From Parablautia muri (lineage in GTDB: Bacteria; Bacillota; Clostridia; Lachnospirales; Lachnospiraceae): 64,000 nucleotides of DNA. The DNA is taken from positions 1 to 64,000 of the forward strand of contig NZ_QZDT01000006.1 in assembly GCF_009917485.1 (NCBI RefSeq). The letters are read 5' to 3'. The notes below the pieces were generated by a model. It was not told the DNA's origin. It was given only the letters and a program-made list of their open reading frames with translations, and did no database searches. The translations under genes were made by a program, and so were the position numbers. Shown here one piece after another: positions 52,416-60,927 of the stretch. The stretch's first letter is position 1. The number at the start of each line of letters is the position of its first letter.

Positions 52416-52444
52416 TTGTAAAATAATTTCTTATCCGCTATAAT
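52416..52444 (+). promoter_or_regulatory. aroC promoter
   Basis: -35 TTGTAA (52416-52421), 17-base spacer, perfect -10 TATAAT (52439-52444). It lies about 60 bases before the aroC ATG. Confidence 0.7.
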
Positions 52445-52505
52445 CCAGCTTAAGGATGTATTTTCACAATTATCGATAGCTTTTTAAAGTTCGAAAGGAG
52501 AATAT

Positions 52506-53606
52506 ATGGCAGGCTCAACTTTTGGAACCATATTTAAAATAACCACCTGGGGAGAATCCCATGGAAAAGCTTTAGGTGTTGTCATTGACGGCTGTCCCGC
52601 AGGCCTTGCGCTTACTGAGGCAGATATCCAGCCTTATCTTGACCGCCGAAAACCGGGACAGACCTCTATCTCTACCCCCAGAAAGGAATCGGATCAGGTT
52701 GAAATCCTCTCCGGCGTTTTCGAAGGAAAGACTACCGGCACTCCGATTTCCCTTATCATACCAAACACTTCACAAAAATCTTCCGACTACAGCGAGATCG
52801 CGTCCTATTACAGACCAGGACATGCGGATCTTACCTATGATTCCAAGTATGGCTTTCGGGATTATAGAGGAGGAGGGCGTTCCTCCGGCCGCGAAACAGC
52901 AGGACGGGTAGCGGCAGGGGCTGTGGCAGCAAAACTGTTAAAAGAAATGGGGATTACCGTTACCGCATATACCAGTGCAATTGGTCCTATTTCCATTGAT
53001 ATGACTCAGTTTAGCAGACAACTTATTTTTTCCACTGCTACCTGCATGCCTGATGAAGCTGCGGATAAAGAGGCCATGGCCTATTTAAAAGAGTGTATGG
53101 AAAATAAAGATTCCTGTGGCGGCATCGTGGAATGTGTCATAGACGGACTGCCTTCCGGCATCGGCGACCCGGTATTTGAAAAATTAGATGCCAACCTGGC
53201 AAAGGCTGTTATGTCTATCGGCGCTGTAAAAGCTGTGGAAATTGGCGATGGTTTCAAAGCTGCCGGTGCCAAAGGTTCTGCCAACAATGATGCCTTTCAA
53301 AGCTTCAATGGCAAAATCTATAAAACGACCAACCATGCCGGCGGAATCCTCGGGGGAATCAGCGATGGATCCCAAATCATCCTTCGGGCCCACATTAAAC
53401 CAACGCCATCCATCTTCTCTATCCAAAAGACAGTAAACAAGGATATGGAAAATATAGAGATCGCCATCAAGGGACGTCACGATCCTGTCATCGTTCCCAG
53501 GGCCGTGGTCGTTGTGGAAGCAATGGCCGCACTTACCGTTTTAGATGCCTGTATGCTCAACCTGAGCGCAAAGCTTGACTATTTAACTGCTTTTTATAAA
53601 AGATAA
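52506..53606 (+). CDS. aroC: chorismate synthase
   Basis: A 366-residue FMN enzyme making chorismate from EPSP. It starts MAGSTFGTIFKITTWGESHG with the His of the signature, then RPGHADLTYDSKYGFRDYRG (about 101-120) and GGRSSGRETAGRVAAGA. C-terminal RHDPVIVPRAVVVVEAMAAL completes the family pattern. GAAAGGAGAATAT precedes the ATG. It is a single-gene plus-strand unit with its own promoter and terminator. Confidence 0.96.
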   Translation: MAGSTFGTIFKITTWGESHGKALGVVIDGCPAGLALTEADIQPYLDRRKPGQTSISTPRKESDQVEILSGVFEGKTTGTPISLIIPNTSQKSSDYSEIASYYRPGHADLTYDSKYGFRDYRGGGRSSGRETAGRVAAGAVAAKLLKEMGITVTAYTSAIGPISIDMTQFSRQLIFSTATCMPDEAADKEAMAYLKECMENKDSCGGIVECVIDGLPSGIGDPVFEKLDANLAKAVMSIGAVKAVEIGDGFKAAGAKGSANNDAFQSFNGKIYKTTNHAGGILGGISDGSQIILRAHIKPTPSIFSIQKTVNKDMENIEIAIKGRHDPVIVPRAVVVVEAMAALTVLDACMLNLSAKLDYLTAFYKR

Positions 53607-53647
53607 ATCAATCCTTCTCACGCTTTGTGAATCAGCTTATTCATTAT

Positions 53648-53677
53648 AAAAAGTTGGCCTTACGGCCAACTTTTTTA
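53648..53677. terminator. bidirectional terminator of aroC and the lactonase gene
   Basis: Stem AAAAGTTGGCC-TTAC-GGCCAACTTTT followed by TTATTT on the plus strand and TTTTTATAATG on the minus strand. It ends at the stop codon of the convergent lactonase gene. Confidence 0.9.
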
Positions 53678-54736
53678 TTTCAATTTATAAAAAATGATAC
53701 AATTAGGTTGATCAACATCTATTGCTTTCCCATTCATGACAATCGTCTTATTCTCAATATCAACATTAAAAAATGTCATGGTATTTGTTTCATGATTTAG
53801 AGAAACCAAATGTTTATTGTCTGGGAACAGAGCGGCATCCTTGGGATAGTCACCGCTAATCGGCAGGCAAAGTATTTTGGTAAGCAATCCGGTTTCCTGA
53901 TCGATCGAATAAAGAACTACGCTGTTATCGCCTGCATTGGAGCTGCATAAGTACTTAAAATCCGCCGAAAGATTAAGGGCACTGGCTGCCGAACCGCCTG
54001 CATGGTAGGTATTTAGAGTCGAAATATTCTGAATCTTATCAAAAACAGGGATTCCATGCTCGTCAATTGAATACCTGTACACATCAATATAATTCTTAAG
54101 CTCATGCACGATATACACGATTTTCCCATCCTTGGAAAATTTCAAGTGCCGGGGAGCTGATTCCTGCTCGCTTCTAATGATATCCACCTGACGCAGTCTT
54201 CCATTGGTATGATTAAGCTCGTAAACAATTACGTGATCCATGCCCAAATCCGCCGCACACAAATATTTATTATCCCTTGTCATTTTCACGCAGTTAATAT
54301 GCGGCCTGAAAGTTCTCTCCGCAATGCTTCCAAGTCCCTTATGAAATATTTCATCCGTAATTTCACCGATTGACCCGTCTTCTTTCACGCGCAGTACGGT
54401 CACCTTTGCATCATGATACCCCGCCACAAAAAGGAATTTATCTTCATAATCTGTTGAAAGGTAACATCCTCTCATTCCGTTAATGGATGCGTGGTTAATT
54501 ACGGAAAGACCTCCATCCTCCAATATTTTATAGGCTTCTACCCCAAAATCCGTGATGGAATAAAGATATTTTTCATTATGCGATATTGTAACATAGGAAG
54601 AATTGGTTATTTCAACCTGATCCTTTTCATAAAATCTTCCTGCTTCTAAATCCACATCATAAATCTTTATCCCAAAGCTGCTTTTGTTTCCTGATGTATA
54701 AGTGGATACATAGGCTACATATTTTTCTTTTTCCAT
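53675..54736 (-). CDS. lactonase family beta-propeller (6-phosphogluconolactonase-like)
   Basis: A 353-residue cytosolic seven-bladed beta-propeller. Repeated blades such as NEKYLYSITDFGVEAYKIL, NKYLCAADLGMDHVIVYEL and FKYLCSSNAGDNSVVLYSID match the Pgl/YbhE lactonase family. The conserved segments FRPHINCVKMTRDNKYL and APRHLKFSKDGK carry the active-site His and Arg. The true substrate is uncertain; many relatives are annotated without assay. It has its own promoter and shares a terminator with aroC. Confidence 0.85.
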   Translation of the reverse strand: MEKEKYVAYVSTYTSGNKSSFGIKIYDVDLEAGRFYEKDQVEITNSSYVTISHNEKYLYSITDFGVEAYKILEDGGLSVINHASINGMRGCYLSTDYEDKFLFVAGYHDAKVTVLRVKEDGSIGEITDEIFHKGLGSIAERTFRPHINCVKMTRDNKYLCAADLGMDHVIVYELNHTNGRLRQVDIIRSEQESAPRHLKFSKDGKIVYIVHELKNYIDVYRYSIDEHGIPVFDKIQNISTLNTYHAGGSAASALNLSADFKYLCSSNAGDNSVVLYSIDQETGLLTKILCLPISGDYPKDAALFPDNKHLVSLNHETNTMTFFNVDIENKTIVMNGKAIDVDQPNCIIFYKLK

Positions 54737-54786
54737 GACGATCCTCTCTTACTTTTCCTTTCATGCGTACTTCATTTGCTGTTCTT

Positions 54787-54815
54787 ATTATATCACAGGA
54801 CTTTTTTTCATACAA
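54787..54815 (-). promoter_or_regulatory. promoter of the lactonase gene
   Basis: On the minus strand: -35 TTGTAT (54810-54815), 17-base spacer, perfect -10 TATAAT (54787-54792), about 50 bases before the ATG. Confidence 0.65.
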
Positions 54816-54853
54816 CAAAAGAAAAAATACCTATACAAAATATGGGAAAACAG

Positions 54854-55060
54854 GTTACTTTTCACACGGTAGCCAATAAACAGCTTGGAAAAAAACTATT
54901 CCAAAAGGAACCCTTGGAAAAACGTCACGCATTATGCGTGTGCGCTTAGGTAAGGTCCTTTCGAACCTAGCGTCTGCTACGTTTTTACAGAGCGAAAGCG
55001 TGGTGACGCCTAAATATTTGTTTTTTCCAAGCGTCCTCTGGTCAACGTGTGAAAGGTAAC
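54854..55060. repeat. 207-bp nested-palindrome element, MITE-like
   Basis: Outer inverted ends GTTACTTTTCACACG / CGTGTGAAAGGTAAC match at 14 of 15 positions (54854-54868, 55046-55060). An inner pair CTTGGAAAAAAAC / GTTTTTTCCAAG lies at 54884-54896 and 55020-55031, with more pairing inside (GTCACGC..GCGTGGTGAC). There is no gene. It fills the gap between proA and the lactonase gene (54737-55099). It may be a miniature transposon or a large structured RNA. Confidence 0.65.
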
Positions 55061-55099
55061 AAAACAGCATTCCTGTTTACGGGTCAGATGAGCAGTCTG

Positions 55100-56341
55100 T
55101 TACCGTATCTGCCCATTCCCTTTAATGACATATTTGTAAGAAGTAAGCTCCTTAAGTCCCATGGGGCCTCTGGCATGAAGCTTTTGTGTGCTGATACCGA
55201 TTTCCGCCCCAAAGCCAAACTCAAACCCATCCGTAAATCTGGTAGACGCATTTACATAGACACAGGCCGCATCCACTTCCTTTAAGAATTTCTCCGCATG
55301 CTCTTTATTTTCTGTGATAATTGCTTCTGAATGCCTGGTGTTATATTTGTTGATATGATCAATCGCCTCATCTATAGAGGAAACTGTCTTCATGGAAATA
55401 ATGTAATCTAAGTATTCTGTCCCGTAATCTTCCTCGCAAGCCGGTTTACAATCAATCACCTGAGCTACCTTTTCATCTCCACGGATTTCTACATGGTGTT
55501 TTTTGCATGCATCGGAAAGCAGAGGAAGCACTTTATCCTTCACTGCCTCGTGAATCACCAGAGACTCACAGGCATTGCACACGCCGATTCTCTGGGTTTT
55601 TGCATTTATAATAATGGAAACTGCCATATCACAGTCTGCAAATTCGTCTATATACACATGGCAGTTGCCGGTTCCCGTTTCAATAACCGGTATGGTACTG
55701 TTCTCCACTACACTCTTTATTAGGCCTGCTCCGCCTCGTGGTATCAGCAAATCTACATACTCCTTAAGATGCATAAACGCTTGGGTTACCGCTCTGTCTG
55801 TGGATTCAATCAGCTGCACTGCATCTTCTGTAATGCCTTCCGTTCTTAGGGCTTTTCGTATCACCTTTGTAATTGCTCTATTCGAGCAAATGGCATCACT
55901 TCCCCCTTTTAAAATTACGGCGTTTCCACTTTTAAAGCAAAGGCCAAAGGCATCTGCCGTAACATTGGGACGGGATTCATAAATCATACCGATTACTCCC
56001 ATAGGAACCCTGCGTTTTTCTATGGATAATCCGTTGGGCCTTTCAAAGGCTTCTATCACTTCTCCGATTGGATCCGGCAGCTCCACCACCTGTCTAAGTC
56101 CTTCCGCCATCCCATTTATACGTTCCTGTGTAAGGCGCAGTCTGTCAAGCAGGCCAGGGTGCATTCCCTTTTTTTCACCTGCTATGATATCTTTTTCATT
56201 TTCCGCAAGAATCTCTGCACTTTCTTTTATAAGCGCATCCGCCACTGCAAGCAGCGCTTTGTCTTTCTGCTTTGTAGTTAACTTCTGCAATTCATATTTG
56301 GCGGCTGCCGCATTTTTCCCCAACTGCACCAAAAATTCCAT
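55100..56341 (-). CDS. proA: glutamate-5-semialdehyde dehydrogenase (gamma-glutamyl phosphate reductase)
   Basis: A 413-residue enzyme of the second step of proline synthesis. Catalytic Cys is in [19 protein letters not shown]-binding segments are [20 protein letters not shown] and [17 protein letters not shown]-terminal [20 protein letters not shown] completes the family. The ATG at 56341 (after AAGGAAGCGGAT) is preferred; 56371 is possible. proB is not adjacent. The next gene upstream is the MTHFS gene, same strand. Confidence 0.94.
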   Translation of the reverse strand: MEFLVQLGKNAAAAKYELQKLTTKQKDKALLAVADALIKESAEILAENEKDIIAGEKKGMHPGLLDRLRLTQERINGMAEGLRQVVELPDPIGEVIEAFERPNGLSIEKRRVPMGVIGMIYESRPNVTADAFGLCFKSGNAVILKGGSDAICSNRAITKVIRKALRTEGITEDAVQLIESTDRAVTQAFMHLKEYVDLLIPRGGAGLIKSVVENSTIPVIETGTGNCHVYIDEFADCDMAVSIIINAKTQRIGVCNACESLVIHEAVKDKVLPLLSDACKKHHVEIRGDEKVAQVIDCKPACEEDYGTEYLDYIISMKTVSSIDEAIDHINKYNTRHSEAIITENKEHAEKFLKEVDAACVYVNASTRFTDGFEFGFGAEIGISTQKLHARGPMGLKELTSYKYVIKGNGQIR

Positions 56342-56434
56342 ATCCGCTTCCTTCTCCCTTTCTGCTTTCATCTTCTATTCCTATCCCCCGCATGCATCAG
56401 ATCAAAATCCTGTTTTGACTTTCTTTTCACACTT

Positions 56435-57019
56435 TTATCTGATAATTTCTTTTTCTGTGATAATCATATCCGGTTTCCTGTCATGCATCTCTACCGGAAC
56501 CTTCCCGGCCATCTGACATGCAAAAGCTAGCGCCACACTGTGAAGCATAGGAAACGCTGCCAGATAGCGGTCATAAAATCCTTTTCCATAGCCCATCCGG
56601 CCTCTTTCCCTGTCAAATACGGTTAAAGGCACCAAAATCAAGCTCTCAGCTTCTTTCGCCCTTTGCAAATCAAATCGTTTTTCAGGATTATCCTCAGGCT
56701 CTCTAATTCCCTGATATCCACTTGCCAAGTCCTCCATGCTTTCCACTTGGTAGAACTGAATCTCCATCCCTTCTACCTTTGGGGCAAATACCTTTTTTTC
56801 CGTCCCGAAAAGTTTTTCCACCAGTCCAGTGGTCATAACCTCACTGCGGTAATCCATGTACACAAGAATGTTTGACGCATCCCGGTAAAGCGTTTCTCTT
56901 TTTAACTGTTCCCAAATTCTGGCGCTTTTTTCTTTTCTTTCTTCCAACGAAAGACTATCCCTATAAGCCAGATATCGGCTTCGCAGTTCCTGTTTACTGC
57001 TAAATTCCATTTCTTTCAT
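56435..57019 (-). CDS. 5-formyltetrahydrofolate cyclo-ligase
   Basis: A 194-residue enzyme converting 5-formyl-THF to 5,10-methenyl-THF with ATP, salvaging a folate that inhibits one-carbon enzymes. N-terminal KQELRSRYLAYRDSLSLEER and C-terminal ILVPLTVFDRERGRMGYGKG, then FYDRYL, give the substrate and ATP sites. GGGAGG lies seven bases before the ATG at 57019. It is upstream of proA. Confidence 0.92.
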   Translation of the reverse strand: MKEMEFSSKQELRSRYLAYRDSLSLEERKEKSARIWEQLKRETLYRDASNILVYMDYRSEVMTTGLVEKLFGTEKKVFAPKVEGMEIQFYQVESMEDLASGYQGIREPEDNPEKRFDLQRAKEAESLILVPLTVFDRERGRMGYGKGFYDRYLAAFPMLHSVALAFACQMAGKVPVEMHDRKPDMIITEKEIIR

Positions 57020-57110
57020 CAGACAGCCTCCCTTTCATCCGCGGCTTTGTAACCGTACCATTTCGGTTCTTCCTGCCACTGCACGATACTGCCAACTGCC
57101 AAAGCTCTTT

Positions 57111-58730
57111 TCAAGATTGGCTCGCGATGGCTACGGCCACTTCCTCAGCCACCCGTATGCCATCCATTGCCGCTGAAGTGATTCCACCTGCATAGCCGGC
57201 CCCCTCTCCACAAGGATACAATCCCTTAAGGGAGGATTGCAGCTTTTCATCCCGCAAAATTCTCACCGGTGAAGAAGTCCTGCTCTCTACCCCTTCCATC
57301 AGCACATTGATATCGTTAAACCCTTTTATGGTCTTCCCAAACTGCTCCATTCCTTCTACAAGCGCCAGGCCAAGCTCCTTTGGAAGTATTTCATGTACCG
57401 GTGCAAAACGCCACTTTCCTTTAATTGCAGGCGTAAAATCCTCCGGAATTAAGTAAGACGATGGAAGGCCTGCATCTCTTTGCGTCAGAGCCCTTCTATA
57501 ATCTCCATACCGTTCCACCGGTATGACGCCATCGCCCACTTGAAAAGCCTTTTCCTCTAACCTCTGCTGAAATTCCACACCTGAGAGCGGATGATCCTGT
57601 CCGTAATCTTCAGGGGTAACTGTTACAATGATAGCGCTGTTTGCATTACTGCCATCCCTTTTGCTGTAGCTCATGCCATTCACCGCAAGACGCCCCTGTT
57701 GGGATGATGCATTTACCACATATCCCCCGGGACACATACAAAAAGAATAAACGCCCCTGCCATCTTTGGTCCTGGCCGTCACTTTATAAGGCGCATTTCC
57801 TAAATCCTTTACTTCCCTGCTGCCATACTGCGCAAGATTCATCAGCTCCTGGGGGTGCTCCACCCGCACTCCCACGGCAAAAGGCTTTGCTTCTAAGGCA
57901 ATATCTTTTTCATATAGCATCCGGAAAACATCTCTTGCACTGTGTCCTGGCGCAAGAACAACATACTTGGCTTCCAGCCTTTCGCTTCCGTTTATTATAA
58001 CGCCCGCTACACACCCTTCCCTGCATATAAGGTCTGTCACTTTGGCGCCGAAATGTACCTCACCGCCCATATGTATGATATCCTGACGCATATGTGCTAC
58101 AATCTTACATAATTCATCCGTGCCGATATGCGGTTTGTGATCATAAAGAATTTCTTCCAAAGCCCCTGCCTCCACAAGCAAGGATAACACCTTTTGGTTT
58201 CTTCCATATTTATCCTTCACCAATGTGTTCAGCTTTCCATCTGAAAAGGTACCTGCGCCCCCTTCTCCAAACTGCACATTGGACTCCGGATTCAGTTTGC
58301 CGCTCTCCCAAAACTCCTGTACATCTTTCACCCGCTGCTCTACAGCTTCTCCCCGTTCAAGCAATATCGGCCGGAATCCAGCTTTTGCAAGCATATACCC
58401 ACAAAAAAGCCCTGCCGGGCCGGTTCCTATCACAACCGGCCTTACGTTGCCTTTATAAGAAGTGACAGGAAAACGGTACGGCTTTTCCTTCCATACCGTC
58501 ACCTGCTTTTTGTCACACCTGCCATAAACCGCCGCCTGGTCTTTTACCTGTATATTTAAAACATAATTAAAATAAAGCTCCGGTTTTTTTCTGGCATCTA
58601 TGGAACGCCTGACTATGGTAATCTCCGGTTCGGCTTCTCTGTCCTTCCAGCGCAAAAGTTTCTTTACCCGCTCCATAAGCTCCGATGGGTTATGCCCCAC
58701 CGGAAGCTTTAATTGATTTATTCTTAACAT
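57111..58730 (-). CDS. FAD-dependent oxidoreductase, Clostridia conserved family
   Basis: A 539-residue flavoprotein. An N-terminal alpha/beta extension (about 1-90) precedes the Rossmann motif VVIGTGPAGLFCGYMLAKAG, then LLERGE. The family segment FGEGGAGTFSDGKLNTLVKD follows, and a C-terminal FAD-binding GEGAGYAGGITSAAMDG. Such proteins are widespread in Firmicutes and Bacteroidetes; the substrate is unknown. It ends 17 bases after the next flavoprotein gene on the same strand, so the two are one operon. Confidence 0.85.
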   Translation of the reverse strand: MLRINQLKLPVGHNPSELMERVKKLLRWKDREAEPEITIVRRSIDARKKPELYFNYVLNIQVKDQAAVYGRCDKKQVTVWKEKPYRFPVTSYKGNVRPVVIGTGPAGLFCGYMLAKAGFRPILLERGEAVEQRVKDVQEFWESGKLNPESNVQFGEGGAGTFSDGKLNTLVKDKYGRNQKVLSLLVEAGALEEILYDHKPHIGTDELCKIVAHMRQDIIHMGGEVHFGAKVTDLICREGCVAGVIINGSERLEAKYVVLAPGHSARDVFRMLYEKDIALEAKPFAVGVRVEHPQELMNLAQYGSREVKDLGNAPYKVTARTKDGRGVYSFCMCPGGYVVNASSQQGRLAVNGMSYSKRDGSNANSAIIVTVTPEDYGQDHPLSGVEFQQRLEEKAFQVGDGVIPVERYGDYRRALTQRDAGLPSSYLIPEDFTPAIKGKWRFAPVHEILPKELGLALVEGMEQFGKTIKGFNDINVLMEGVESRTSSPVRILRDEKLQSSLKGLYPCGEGAGYAGGITSAAMDGIRVAEEVAVAIASQS

Positions 58731-58747
58731 TTTATATTACCATGCCT

Positions 58748-60001
58748 TCAATCGCCCTCAAATGTGGAGCCTCCTGCCGCATTCCTGCCTGCTATGTAAC
58801 CGCTGCTCCATGCCCACTGCAGATTGTAGCCGCCGCATTTTCCATCCACGTCTACCATCTCACCTGCAAAATACAGTCCCTTTACGATTTCTGATTCCAG
58901 TTCCTGATTCATCTGTCCAAAATCAACTCCTCCAGCGCAAACCTGTGCATTTTCCATTGCATTGACACCGCTTATGTGAATTGGAAAGGCTCTGCTTTTC
59001 TTCATAATCTCCCATATCGTTTTATACCCAACCTCCTGGGCCTTCATATCCGGCTTAAGTCCGGCCTGCTTTAACAGTACCATATTAATTTTCTTATTTA
59101 AGGTTCCTGTCAGATAATTTTCCACGGTCTTATCCAACAAAACATCATATCTGAGCCTGCTCATATAGGTAAATGCCTTATCGTCCTGATCAGGATAGAA
59201 ATCTACCAGCACCGATACGTCCTTTCCCTCCTTCATGGCATAGGACACCTGACGACTGAACTGGAAAACCGGAATACCTGAAATTCCATAATCTGTAAAC
59301 TGCAATTCCCCTTTCTCATCATCCACCTTTTCCCCATTCACCAAAAGGCTGATACCTGCCTGGCATCTTACGCCTGAAAGCGCTTTTATAAATGTCTCGT
59401 CACTCTTTAACTGAACCAGTCCGGGAACCACATCCTTCACCTTATGGCCAAGCATTTTTGCCAGCGCATAACCGGTCATTCCATCTCCCTTTTTTAGAGA
59501 AGCAGGACTTCCGCAGGCTATAATCACCTTCTCAAAGAAATAGCTGTTTCCTTTCGCATCCTTTAATACAAACAGATTCTCCCCATCCTCATGTTTCAAA
59601 GAAACAATCTCCGCTTCCGCAATCAGCTTCACCTTTTCTCTGTCCAGCTCCATGCGCAGAACATCCAAAACAGAGGATGCCTGTTCCGAATATGGATACA
59701 GATATCCATTTTTATCTTTCACCATAAGCCCCATATTTTCAAAAAAGGCCACTGCATCCCAGGTAGAAAATATACCAAACATTTTTTGAAGCTTGTCTTT
59801 ATCCTCACAATAATACTGGTCCATAGAAAATTCCAGATTTCCAAGATTGCATTTTCCATTGCCTGTGGCAAGAATTTTCTTCCCCACTCTTTCGTTTTTT
59901 TCAAATAAGGTAACTTCCGCTCCCTGTTTTGCCGCTGTAATAGCCGCTGTCATTCCGGATGCCCCTGCTCCAATTACTGCGATCTTCATTTTGTTCTCCA
60001 T
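58748..60001 (-). CDS. HI0933/YhiN family flavoprotein
   Basis: A 417-residue FAD protein. The N-terminal dinucleotide fold has IAVIGAGASGMTAAITAAKQ and FEKNERVGKKILATGNGKCN. The inserted substrate domain is about 190-330. The C-terminal ending VDVDGKCGGYNLQWAWSSGY, then IAGRNAA, is diagnostic of HI0933-like proteins. The reaction is unknown. It starts after TTGGAGGATTATA and is followed by a second flavoprotein gene, suggesting a shared pathway or redox role. Confidence 0.9.
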   Translation of the reverse strand: MENKMKIAVIGAGASGMTAAITAAKQGAEVTLFEKNERVGKKILATGNGKCNLGNLEFSMDQYYCEDKDKLQKMFGIFSTWDAVAFFENMGLMVKDKNGYLYPYSEQASSVLDVLRMELDREKVKLIAEAEIVSLKHEDGENLFVLKDAKGNSYFFEKVIIACGSPASLKKGDGMTGYALAKMLGHKVKDVVPGLVQLKSDETFIKALSGVRCQAGISLLVNGEKVDDEKGELQFTDYGISGIPVFQFSRQVSYAMKEGKDVSVLVDFYPDQDDKAFTYMSRLRYDVLLDKTVENYLTGTLNKKINMVLLKQAGLKPDMKAQEVGYKTIWEIMKKSRAFPIHISGVNAMENAQVCAGGVDFGQMNQELESEIVKGLYFAGEMVDVDGKCGGYNLQWAWSSGYIAGRNAAGGSTFEGD

Positions 60002-60111
60002 TATAATCCTCCAAGTTCTTTTGTTTTGTCTCCCCGTTCCTAAAACGCATAAATTTAAGGACGAATTGCATCAAATGCCATTCGATATATTCCTCTGGTT
60101 ATATAATATAA

Positions 60112-60873
60112 TTAACTTGAGTAAGACTCAAGGAAATTATATAATTCTTTTTCACTCTCCACATATTTCATGCTTAGAATCTCTTTTTGCAGGCTCTCCG
60201 GCAAATTTTCTACCAAAATATCCGTATTCATGAAAATATTGGACAGGCTCTTGTCGTATACCACTACATAATGATTCTCATTGATCAGAAAAAAACCATC
60301 CTCCCACACTGGAGGTTCATAGCTTTTCCTCACCACCACTCTTGCCGGGGAAAAGGACACAAGCTCCATAAAGGAAAAACCCTCCTCTAAATCTGTCAGG
60401 GAGGGATTCTGGTTGTACTCCTGAATCTCCCTTACCAGTTTGTCTCTGTTAAGTCCCATAAACTTATCAGGCGCGGCTTCTTCATCCTCCACAGTCTCCT
60501 CCGTAACCGCATTATATTTTAAAATCACATATTGTGTATTTGCTGTCACAATCGGTTCATCCCGAAGCGATACCTCCATTGTTTCCTCTGCAGACTGCCC
60601 TACAGTCCCTCCCATGGAATTTCCTATGGCTCCGCCTATGGTTTCTCCATCTCCTGCTATGGATTCTCTTGCGGAATCCTCCGTAAGATCACCTGCATTT
60701 TCTCCGGCAGGCATTTTCTCAGAAGCTTCATCTGCAACGGCTTTCATCTGTATATTTTTATTCTCCCTGCCCGGATAAAAATATTCCATAAGCGCCATAT
60801 TGGATGCAAATCCCAAGGAAAACATGCTGATCGGATAAATAAAAAACAAACTGATACGTTTTACAAATTTCAT
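60112..60873 (-). CDS. membrane-anchored or secreted protein of unknown function, weak BofC resemblance
   Basis: A 253-residue protein. The N-terminal hydrophobic segment (about 6-28) is preceded by basic residues and could be a signal anchor. Then comes a low-complexity acidic and Gly/Ser-rich linker (about 45-105). The folded C-terminal region (about 110-253) has QYVILKYNAVTEETVEDEE, then VREIQEYNQ and a strand-rich end. The overall plan (anchor plus two small domains) recalls BofC of sporulating Firmicutes, but no decisive motif is visible. The gene lies between flavoprotein and flippase genes. Confidence 0.6.
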   Translation of the reverse strand: MKFVKRISLFFIYPISMFSLGFASNMALMEYFYPGRENKNIQMKAVADEASEKMPAGENAGDLTEDSARESIAGDGETIGGAIGNSMGGTVGQSAEETMEVSLRDEPIVTANTQYVILKYNAVTEETVEDEEAAPDKFMGLNRDKLVREIQEYNQNPSLTDLEEGFSFMELVSFSPARVVVRKSYEPPVWEDGFFLINENHYVVVYDKSLSNIFMNTDILVENLPESLQKEILSMKYVESEKELYNFLESYSS

Positions 60874-60927
60874 AGCATATACACCTTTACTATTTTTTAT
60901 AAACAGTATCAGTCAAAAAATTTAAAT

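Noticed and set aside
54855-55070. Minus-strand frame of 71 residues
   Set aside because: It lies inside the nested-palindrome element and has no ribosome binding site; the DNA structure explains the sequence better.
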